From: DATHGT01 sp035317605
GTDB lineage: Bacteria; Methylomirabilota; Methylomirabilia; Rokubacteriales; CSP1-6
DNA: 7,011 nt
Direction of reading: 5' to 3'
Assembly (NCBI GenBank): GCA_035317605.1
Contig: DATHGT010000237.1
Location: forward strand, 1-7,011
Of the stretch, positions 1 to 4,798 are shown in pieces. The notes under the pieces were generated by a model. It searched no databases and was not told the origin of the DNA. It was given only the letters and a program-made list of their open reading frames with translations. Position numbers and translations under genes: made by a program. Within the stretch, counting starts at the first letter, position 1. Every line of letters starts with the position of its first letter.

Positions 1-1038
1 GCTCTCGTAGCCGCCGAAGCTCGCGCCGATCTTGAAGAGGCGGAAGCCGTCGACCATGCGGGCGACGGCGTCCATCGAGTCGGTGCGGAGCAGGACGCCG
101 AAGAGGCTGGAGGACCCGAGGAAGTCGCGCTTCCACACCTCGTGACCGGGATGTCCGGGCAGCGCGGGATGGAGCACGCGCGCGATCTCCGGGCGATCCG
201 CGAGCCAGCGCGCGGCCGCGAGCGCCGAGGCTTCGAGCTGTCGCATCCTCACGGCGAGCGTCCGCAAGCCCCGGAGCGTTTCGTAGCAGACGTCGGGGCT
301 CGCGTGGTCGCCGAACGTGATCGTGTCGTTCCGGATCGCGCGGTAGTGCTCCTCGGTGCGCACGGTGATGGTACCGACGAGCAGATCGGAGTGGCCGGCG
401 AGGTACTTCGTCCCGGCCTGCACCTCGATGTCGACGCCGTGATCGAAGGCGCGGAAGTTGAGTGGAGTCGCCCACGTGTTGTCGAGCACCACGAGGGCGC
501 CGGCCGCGTGGGCGGCGGCGGCGATGGCGGCAACGTCCTGCACCTCGAACGTGGCCGTGCCCGGCGACTCGGCGTAGACGATTCGCGTGCCCTTGCGCAG
601 CAGCCGCGCGATGGCGCCGCCGATCAGCGGATCGTAGAACTCCACGTCGACCCCGAAGCGCGCGAGCACCGAGGCGCCGAACTCGCGGGTGGGACCGTAG
701 ACCGTGTCGGCGAGCAGCACGTGGTCGCCGGCCCGGAGGAACGCGGTCAGCGCGTGAGTGACCGCGGCCAGCCCCGAGGAGACGATCACACTCCGGTGGC
801 CGCCGGAGAGCTCGGCCACCGCCTCGGCCAGGGCCATGTTGGTCGGTGTGCCCTGCAACCCATAGGAGTAGCTGGTGTACCGTCGCTCCGCGCGGCCGGC
901 GAACTCGCGCAGCGAAGGATAGACGATGGTCGAGGCGCGGTAGATCGGCGGATTGACCGCGCCGCCGTCGCGGCGCTCGTCGCGCGCGGCATGCACGAGG
1001 CGCGTCTCGCGCCGCACCGGAGCGGGCTCGTCGGTCAC
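1..1038 (-). CDS. metC: Cystathionine beta-lyase (MetC-type PLP enzyme), C-terminus cut off by window edge
   Basis: Cytoplasmic PLP enzyme of the Cys/Met metabolism family; the expected reaction is cleavage of cystathionine to homocysteine, pyruvate and ammonia in methionine synthesis. The reading frame is open for 346 codons from a GTG start to the window edge. Visible landmarks are the PLP-stacking region VSSGLAAV (87-93), DTVYGPT (111-117), ESPGT (157-161), DNTWATPL (186-193), the PLP lysine K211 in QAGTKYLAGHSD, HPALPGHPGHEVWKRDF (290-306) and GGYES at the edge. The HPALPG..GHE.WKRDF and GGYES signatures, and K211 against K210 in E. coli MetC, favour beta-lyase over gamma-synthase. About 50 C-terminal residues are missing, including the expected substrate-carboxylate arginine. 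The GTG start overlaps the FAH-gene stop as GTGA, so translation is probably coupled. The position of E. coli R58 appears to be Leu61 (YGLQGT). Another C-S lyase activity remains possible. Confidence 0.9.
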   Translation of the reverse strand, partial: MTDEPAPVRRETRLVHAARDERRDGGAVNPPIYRASTIVYPSLREFAGRAERRYTSYSYGLQGTPTNMALAEAVAELSGGHRSVIVSSGLAAVTHALTAFLRAGDHVLLADTVYGPTREFGASVLARFGVDVEFYDPLIGGAIARLLRKGTRIVYAESPGTATFEVQDVAAIAAAAHAAGALVVLDNTWATPLNFRAFDHGVDIEVQAGTKYLAGHSDLLVGTITVRTEEHYRAIRNDTITFGDHASPDVCYETLRGLRTLAVRMRQLEASALAAARWLADRPEIARVLHPALPGHPGHEVWKRDFLGSSSLFGVLLRTDSMDAVARMVDGFRLFKIGASFGGYES

Positions 1039-2213
1039 GCGCCGAGCATCCCGCGGCGGGCCAGGTTGGCCATCAGCGCGCCGGTCCCGAACGTCCACGG
1101 CTCGGCCTGATCGCATGTCGCGACCTCGTTGATCAGCGTGCCCAGCTCGGGCGCGGAGATGCTGACCACGTCGCCGACCTTGTGGGTGAATCCGCTGCCG
1201 GCGGCGCCGCGATCGTCCACCGGCGCGAACATGGTGCCGACGAACAGGATCAGCCCGTCGGGATATTGATGTCGCGCGCCGATGGCCTGCGCGGCGAGAT
1301 CGGCAACGTCGCGGCTGATCTCGCCGACCCGCGTGGTGTGGGCGATGCGAAAGCCGTCGGGGCCCGTCACCACGGTCTCGAAGCTCACCCGACGGACCGC
1401 GTCGAGCGGGAAGCGCTCGTCGAGCAGGCGGAAGAACGGGCCGACCGCGCAGGAGGCGTTGTTGTCCTTGGCGCGTCCGAGCAGGAGCGCGCTGCGGCCC
1501 TCGACGTCGCGCAGGTTCACGTCGTTGCCGAGGGTGGCCGCGACGATCGCGCCCGCGCTGTTGACGACGAGCACCAGCTCGGGCTCGGGGTTGTTCCACA
1601 CCGAGGCGGAATGAATGCCCACCCGCGCCCCGAAGCCGACCGGCGCCATGGGCGGGCACTTGGTGAACAGCTCGGCGTCGGGTCCGATCCCGACTTCGAG
1701 ATACGGAGACCACATGCCGCGCGCGGTCAGCACGTCCTTGACGCGCGCGGCCTCGGGCGAGCCCGGCTTCACGCCGCGCAGGTCGGCGCCGACGATCGAC
1801 TCGATCTCGCGACGCACGCCGTCGGCGAGGGCGGGATTGCCGCGCGTGCGCTCCTCGATCACGCGCTCGAGCAGGCTGGCCACGTAGGTCACGCCGCTGG
1901 CCATCACCACGTGCAGGTCGCACGGGGCCAGCAGCCACGGGCGCTCCCCATCGCGCTGCCCCTCCGCGCTGTTGGCGACGACGTCGTCGAGCCCGGCGAG
2001 CCGCGGCGCGCGCTCGACCGCCGCGCGGACGTCCGCCGGCTTGGCCACGTTCAGCAGATGGCTCACGGTCGGATACGCGCGGGTCAGATCGACCGCGTCG
2101 TCGCCACGCACCGCGATCACGCACGGCCCCGCTTCGGCGGGAACCCACGCGCGCCCGACGAGGAGCGCGCCGCCGTCGCTCGGTAGACAGTCGCCGGCCG
2201 AGAATCTCCTCAC
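1035..2213 (-). CDS. Fumarylacetoacetate hydrolase (FAH) family protein, long ~390-residue type
   Basis: Soluble enzyme of the FAH superfamily, 392 residues. Members use a divalent metal to act on 2-keto acids (C-C hydrolysis, decarboxylation or dehydration). The C-terminal FAH fold runs from about residue 168 to the end: MWSPYLEVGIGPDAELFTK (167-185), the metal-ligand pair E210/E212 in NNPEPELVL, the third ligand D231 in GNDVNLRD, then AKDNNASCAVGPF (248-260), HQYPDG (315-320), LFVGTMFAP (323-331) and GFTHKVGD (341-348). This long subgroup (COG3970-like) is related to sugar-acid enzymes such as 2-keto-3-deoxy-xylonate dehydratase (Caulobacter XylX), so a 2-keto-3-deoxy sugar acid is a plausible substrate, but this is inference. 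The GTG start matches the family N-terminus (FSAGDCLPSDG). No good Shine-Dalgarno precedes it. It starts 4 nt after the regulator's stop and overlaps metC by GTGA, implying translational coupling on both sides. Confidence 0.92.
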   Translation of the reverse strand: MRRFSAGDCLPSDGGALLVGRAWVPAEAGPCVIAVRGDDAVDLTRAYPTVSHLLNVAKPADVRAAVERAPRLAGLDDVVANSAEGQRDGERPWLLAPCDLHVVMASGVTYVASLLERVIEERTRGNPALADGVRREIESIVGADLRGVKPGSPEAARVKDVLTARGMWSPYLEVGIGPDAELFTKCPPMAPVGFGARVGIHSASVWNNPEPELVLVVNSAGAIVAATLGNDVNLRDVEGRSALLLGRAKDNNASCAVGPFFRLLDERFPLDAVRRVSFETVVTGPDGFRIAHTTRVGEISRDVADLAAQAIGARHQYPDGLILFVGTMFAPVDDRGAAGSGFTHKVGDVVSISAPELGTLINEVATCDQAEPWTFGTGALMANLARRGMLGA

Positions 2214-2281
2214 GACGTCAGCGCGACCATCGCCGCCAAGGCGTCAGCGCGCACGAGGTCTCCATGCGCGGCAGGATACAT
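2210..2281 (-). other. Possible small coupled leader ORF overlapping the regulator's 3' end
   Basis: In a different frame from the regulator, an ATG at 2281-2279 opens a 23-codon frame (MYPAAHGDLVRADALAAM, then VALTS) whose TGA overlaps the FAH-gene GTG as GTGA, the same junction type as between the FAH gene and metC. A second tiny frame, in phase with the regulator, would start at ATG 2265 and encode METSCALTPWRRWSR, ending at the regulator's own stop. Either could deliver ribosomes to the FAH start, which lacks a good Shine-Dalgarno. No homology supports these peptides, and they may simply be the regulator's C-terminus read out of frame. Confidence 0.15.
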
Positions 2282-2898
2282 CGTTTCCCGCTCGGCGCCG
2301 CCGAGGGTGAGCGCGCGCGCCGGTGTCCGGCCCCGCGAACCGCGGTCGGCGGCCGGCGATACACGGCGCGGAACGCGGTGTTGAATCGGCGGATGCTCGC
2401 GAAGCCCGCCGCGAACGCGATCGCGGACATGGGCAGCCCGGTCTCGTCGACCAGCCGCTTCGCGCGCTGCACGCGCCGGGTCGTGGCCACGGCGGTGGGC
2501 GCGGCCCCGGCGTAGCGCGCGAAGAGACGGCGCAGGTGTCGGCTCGTCATCCCGAGCGTGTCGGCGAGCGCCTCCACCCTCGCGCCGTCGTCGAGGAACC
2601 CGCGCTCGATGAGCCGCAGCGCGCGAGCCACCGTGGCCGCCGCCCCCCGCCACGCCGGCGTTCCGGGCGCAGCCTCGGGCCGACATCGCAGGCAGGGGCG
2701 GAACCCCGCGCGCTCGGCCGCGGCCGCGGTGGGGAAGAACACCACGTTGCGCGACTGGGCCGGCTTCACGGGGCAGACGGGACGGCAATAGATGCGCGTC
2801 GTCAACACTCCGGTGAAGAACCAGCCGTCGAACCGCCGATCGCGCGCCAGCCGCGCGCGATCGCAGACCTTCGGATCGAGGGCGAGCGAGGGGCTCAC
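2218..2898 (-). CDS. AdaA-type methylphosphotriester-DNA sensor with AraC-family HTH
   Basis: Protein of 226 residues that should bind DNA and activate transcription after taking a methyl group from a DNA methylphosphotriester. The N-terminal Ada zinc domain (about 10-76) carries the four zinc cysteines at C38, C42, C69 and C72, the same numbers as in E. coli Ada; C38 is the methyl acceptor. The motifs RFDGWFFTGVLTTRIYCRPVC, RNVVFF and GFRPCLRC are typical. An AraC DNA-binding domain follows (about 85-187), with helix-turn-helix regions near 107-128 (VEALADTLGMTSRHLRRLF) and 156-178 (AGFASIRRFNTAF). The second HTH resembles the Ada-AraC half of actinobacterial AdaA-AlkA fusions, but neither a glycosylase nor the PCHR methyltransferase domain follows. 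Length and layout match Bacillus AdaA. Residues from about 188 are an Arg-rich tail I cannot match to the family. The GTG start gives the complete Ada domain and lies in an inverted repeat, suggesting autoregulation. It diverges from the MFS gene. Confidence 0.9.
   Translation of the reverse strand: MSPSLALDPKVCDRARLARDRRFDGWFFTGVLTTRIYCRPVCPVKPAQSRNVVFFPTAAAAERAGFRPCLRCRPEAAPGTPAWRGAAATVARALRLIERGFLDDGARVEALADTLGMTSRHLRRLFARYAGAAPTAVATTRRVQRAKRLVDETGLPMSAIAFAAGFASIRRFNTAFRAVYRRPPTAVRGAGHRRARSPSAAPSGKRCILPRMETSCALTPWRRWSR
2273..2278 (-). promoter_or_regulatory. Possible internal -10 box (TATCCT) for the FAH-metC genes
   Basis: TATCCT fits the TANNNT -10 pattern and stands 7 nt before an ATG (2265-2263), the spacing typical of leaderless transcripts in GC-rich bacteria. 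It lies inside the last 60 nt of the regulator gene. No recognisable -35 is seen at about 17 nt upstream. It would let the FAH and metC genes be transcribed without the regulator. Confidence 0.25.
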
Positions 2899-2911
2899 GA
2901 TGACGTGAGCC
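2892..2911. promoter_or_regulatory. Perfect 8-bp inverted repeat over the regulator's start and -10 (candidate operator)
   Basis: The sequence GGCTCACG-ATGA-CGTGAGCC has two perfect 8-bp arms around a 4-nt spacer. It covers the GTG start codon (2898-2896) and most of the putative -10 box TAGGCT (2913-2908) of the Ada-type regulator. This is where an autoregulatory or repressor site would block transcription. As RNA, if the transcript starts far enough upstream, it could also form a hairpin hiding the start. It does not resemble the E. coli Ada box (AAAGCGCA). The structure is seen; the function is inferred. Confidence 0.45.
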
Positions 2912-2913
2912 TA
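2908..2913 (-). promoter_or_regulatory. Putative -10 box (TAGGCT) of the regulator gene
   Basis: TAGGCT matches TANNNT and ends 9 nt before the GTG start, so transcription would begin within a few bases of the start codon and give an almost leaderless mRNA. No Shine-Dalgarno is present upstream of this GTG, which agrees. The sequence 17 nt upstream (TCCCGG) is not a good -35. Confidence 0.3.
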
Positions 2914-2919
2914 GCACCG

Positions 2920-2933
2920 CGGCCGCGCGGCCG
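2920..2933. repeat. 14-bp perfect palindrome in the divergent promoter region
   Basis: CGGCCGCGCGGCCG is its own reverse complement and sits between the two divergent start codons, in the would-be -35/-10 spacer of the regulator. It may be a second binding site, but it is pure GC and could arise by composition in DNA this GC-rich. Confidence 0.25.
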
Positions 2934-2979
2934 GGACGATGACGTCCGAAAACGGCGAGACCGCCGCCGGCTGCGCCCG

Positions 2980-2985
2980 TACCGT
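2980..2985 (+). promoter_or_regulatory. Putative -10 box (TACCGT) of the MFS transporter gene
   Basis: TACCGT fits TANNNT and stands 6 nt before the ATG at 2992. Together with the lack of a clear Shine-Dalgarno, this suggests a leaderless transcript. No convincing -35 hexamer is visible, and the motif is short, so this is a weak call. Confidence 0.25.
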
Positions 2986-2991
2986 CCGGAC

Positions 2992-4215
2992 ATGCGGGCG
3001 AAGGTCTTCTACGGCTGGAACGTCGTGGGAGCGGTCTCGACGATGGCGTTCCTCAGCTTCGGGCTGGGCTTCTACGGGATCAGCGTCTACGTCGCGACGC
3101 TCCAGCGGCTGCATGGATGGTCGGCGTCCGTGGTGTCGACTCCGGTCACGCTGTACTACGTGGCCGGAGCGCTGCTGACCGCGGCGATGGCGAATCTCTA
3201 CGAGCGGTTGGGCCCGCGCGTGGTGGTCCTGGTGGCGGGCACCGCGCTGGCCGCCGGAGTGGCCGGGCTCGGCCGGGTCACGCAGCCGTGGCAGCTCTAC
3301 CCGACGTTTCTGGTGATGTCGGTGGGCTGGGGAGCGATGAGCGGCGCGGCCATCAACATCATCCTCGCGCCCTGGTGGGAACGGCGGCGCGGACTGGCCG
3401 TGAGTCTCGGGTTCACCGGGGCCACGCTGGGCGGCGTCGTCGTCGCGCCGCTGCTGATTCCGCTCACCGAGGCCCTCGGCTTCGAGACCGCGCTGTCGAC
3501 GGCCGCGCTCGTCGCCTTCGTGACGCTGGTCGTCGTCGCCGCCGTCCTGCGCCGCGGGCCCGAGGAGCGCGGTCTCGGTCCCGACGGCGATCCCCTTCGC
3601 GCGAGACCCGACCGACCGCCGGCGCGCGGCGAGCGACGGTGGCGAGGCGACGCGCTGCGCACCTGGCGCTTCTGGAGCGTGTCCATTCCGTTCGCGCTCG
3701 GCCTCGCCGCTCAGGTCGGTGTGGTCACGCATCTCGTCGCGCTGGTGACGCCCACGCTCGGAATCGGTGGAGCGGCCCGCGCGGTCAGCGTGACCACGAC
3801 GGCGGCGCTGATCGGACGTCTGGCCACGGGCCTCGTGGTCGATCGACTGAACCGCCGCCTGGTCGCGAGCGCGACGCTGGTCATCCAGATCGTCGGGCTC
3901 GTGCTGCTGGCCTCGGCACCATCGCCGGCCGGGGTCTACGCGGGGTGCGCGCTGTTCGGACTCGGTGTGGGAAACCTGACCAGCCTGCCCGGCCTCATCC
4001 TCGCCGTGGAGTGGCCGCGCGCGCACTTCAGCACGCTGGTCGGCCTGGTCGTCGGGATCAATCAGTTCACGTTCGCGTTCGGACCGTCACTCGTCGGCCT
4101 CCTCCGCGATCGGACCGGCACCTACGGCCTCCCCCTGGCCGCGTGCGCCACACTTCAAGCGATCGCCGCCGTCGTCGTGCTCACCACCCCGCGCGCCAGG
4201 ATCAGGCCAGAGTAA
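2992..4215 (+). CDS. MFS transporter (oxalate/formate antiporter or monocarboxylate-transporter-like)
   Basis: Inner-membrane protein of 407 residues with a 12-helix major facilitator layout. Hydrophobic segments lie near 10-35, 48-68, 76-96, 102-126, 135-158, 164-186, then a charged central loop (187-225), and 226-251, 258-283, 291-308, 312-336, 344-370 and 377-398. Motif-A-like loops are NLYERLGPRVVV (68-79) and its second-half copy GRLATGLVVDRLNRR (275-289). The segment APWWERRRGLAVSLGFTGATLGG (126-148) is typical of OFA and monocarboxylate-transporter-like MFS proteins, so a small carboxylate is the likely cargo. The frame is open far upstream, but the chosen ATG is where family similarity begins (KVFYGWNVVGA) and it avoids running antisense through the regulator gene. 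It is divergent from the Ada-type regulator, a common regulator-target arrangement. It faces the CMD gene across the long palindrome. Confidence 0.9.
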   Translation: MRAKVFYGWNVVGAVSTMAFLSFGLGFYGISVYVATLQRLHGWSASVVSTPVTLYYVAGALLTAAMANLYERLGPRVVVLVAGTALAAGVAGLGRVTQPWQLYPTFLVMSVGWGAMSGAAINIILAPWWERRRGLAVSLGFTGATLGGVVVAPLLIPLTEALGFETALSTAALVAFVTLVVVAAVLRRGPEERGLGPDGDPLRARPDRPPARGERRWRGDALRTWRFWSVSIPFALGLAAQVGVVTHLVALVTPTLGIGGAARAVSVTTTAALIGRLATGLVVDRLNRRLVASATLVIQIVGLVLLASAPSPAGVYAGCALFGLGVGNLTSLPGLILAVEWPRAHFSTLVGLVVGINQFTFAFGPSLVGLLRDRTGTYGLPLAACATLQAIAAVVVLTTPRARIRPE

Positions 4216-4234
4216 GGCGAGGCCACCCTCCGAG

Positions 4235-4384
4235 CTAATGATCCTCGCGGAATTGGTTGATGATCTCGGGTCGGGGGTCGAGCGCCGATTTCGCAGAAAG
4301 GAGGAGCGAAGCTCCTCTTTTCGAGGACCCAGGCCAGCCGACCCCCGACCCGAGATCATCAACCAATTCCGCGAGCTCCATTAG
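4235..4384. repeat. 150-nt nested palindromic element with 37-bp perfect arms
   Basis: The arms at 4244-4280 and 4339-4375 are exact reverse complements over 37 bp. Outside them, after a 3-by-3 mismatch, CTAATG (4235-4240) pairs with CATTAG (4379-4384). Inside, unpaired segments of about 15 nt flank a 12-bp hairpin (4296-4307 with 4311-4322) around a GAA loop. All parts share one centre near 4309. The arms include a relatively AT-rich stretch (GGAATTGGTTGATGATC) unlike the surrounding coding DNA. The element fills the gap between convergent genes, and its right end covers the CMD stop codon. It carries no ORF of its own. Candidates are a MITE or other dispersed palindromic repeat, or a very long bidirectional terminator or structured RNA. 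The structure is certain; the identity is not. Confidence 0.9.
4296..4322 (+). terminator. Intrinsic terminator-like hairpin, probably bidirectional
   Basis: GAAAGGAGGAGC-GAA-GCTCCTCTTTTC forms a 12-bp stem with one G-U pair and a GAA triloop; GCGAAGC is a known, very stable mini-hairpin. On the plus strand the GC-rich inner stem is followed at once by TTTT, a usable if short U-tract about 80 nt after the MFS stop. On the minus strand the tail is CTTTC, which is weaker. It is the core of the larger palindrome and would separate the two convergent transcription units. Confidence 0.6.
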
Positions 4385-4770
4385 AGGACGCCCGCCCGCT
4401 CGAGCTCCATCAGGGCCTGCACACCGGTGCTGAGCGTGGGACCGCCGCCGGGGACCGCAGCGGCCTGGATCGCTTCCAGCAGCTCGCGCTTGGTGGCGCC
4501 GTGCTGGACCGCGCGGCGCATGTGGGCGACCACGCCGTCCTGGTGGCCGCGAAAGGCCAGGATGCCGATGATCACCATCTCCTTGTGCTTGATCGACAGC
4601 TCCTTGCCCTCGCCGAACGAGAGCGTGCTCAGCGGCGCGCGCGCCTTCATGAACTCGGGATCTTCGCGGGCCAGCCAGTCGGTGAAGGCGTAACCGTACG
4701 GGCTGCCGCCGCTGGCGGCCGACGTCTTCGGCGACTTCGTGGCCTTGCCGTTGCGACGTTGCGGACTCAT
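4381..4770 (-). CDS. Carboxymuconolactone decarboxylase (CMD) family protein
   Basis: Small, probably cytoplasmic, all-helical protein of 129 residues. The CMD fold includes PcaC, AhpD and many uncharacterised proteins. The N-terminus (1-25) is basic and low in complexity (RRNGKATKSPK). The CMD core follows: LSFGEGKELSIKHKEMVIIG (50-69), FRGHQDGVVAHMRRAVQHGATKRELLEAI (73-101) and a PGGGPTLSTGVQALMELERAG tail. The CxxC redox pair of AhpD is absent; the equivalent region has only H76 and H83, so a peroxidase-partner role is unlikely and PcaC-like chemistry or an unknown role is more probable. The ATG is fixed by AGGAGG at 4781-4776, 5 nt upstream. It lies 28 nt after the NUDIX stop, probably the last gene of that operon. 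Its TAA stop lies in the right arm of the long palindrome. The exact substrate is unknown. Confidence 0.88.
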   Translation of the reverse strand: MSPQRRNGKATKSPKTSAASGGSPYGYAFTDWLAREDPEFMKARAPLSTLSFGEGKELSIKHKEMVIIGILAFRGHQDGVVAHMRRAVQHGATKRELLEAIQAAAVPGGGPTLSTGVQALMELERAGVL

Positions 4771-4775
4771 GCGTT

Positions 4776-4781
4776 CCTCCT
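4776..4781 (-). promoter_or_regulatory. Consensus Shine-Dalgarno of the CMD gene
   Basis: AGGAGG read on the minus strand, 5 nt before ATG 4770-4768. It is the only textbook ribosome-binding site I see in the window. It decides the start, although the frame stays open upstream to 4995. It suggests that this downstream gene is translated strongly and independently of the NUDIX gene. Confidence 0.85.
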
Positions 4782-4798
4782 GTGAGTTGGCGTGGCGG

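Noticed and set aside
1..1038. Suspected frameshifts in the MetC-type gene, because short unrelated minus-strand frames were apparent first
   Set aside because: Translating from GTG 1038 gives 346 uninterrupted codons with every expected motif in order, so the gene is intact up to the window edge.
142..1110. 322-codon plus-strand open frame opposite metC
   Set aside because: Antisense to the continuous MetC-type frame; composition is repetitive Arg/Gly/Glu and no domain is recognised.
1182..2186. 334-codon open frame on the plus strand, opposite the FAH gene
   Set aside because: It is exactly antisense to a gene with clear FAH-family motifs. Its translation is Arg/Ala/His/Asp-rich with no recognisable motif, as expected for shadows in very GC-rich DNA.
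2323..2991. N-terminal extension of the MFS frame back to 2323
   Set aside because: It would run antisense through the Ada-type regulator and reads as charged non-membrane sequence. Family similarity begins at the Met at 2992.
2892..2991. Classical Ada box (AAAGCGCA or close) upstream of the regulator or the MFS gene
   Set aside because: No such sequence was found on either strand of the divergent region.
2911..4026. 371-codon minus-strand frame and a 373-codon plus-strand frame (3117-4238) overlapping the MFS gene
   Set aside because: The MFS frame has 12 hydrophobic segments and family motifs. The overlapping frames give Arg/His/Asp-rich, motif-free sequence.
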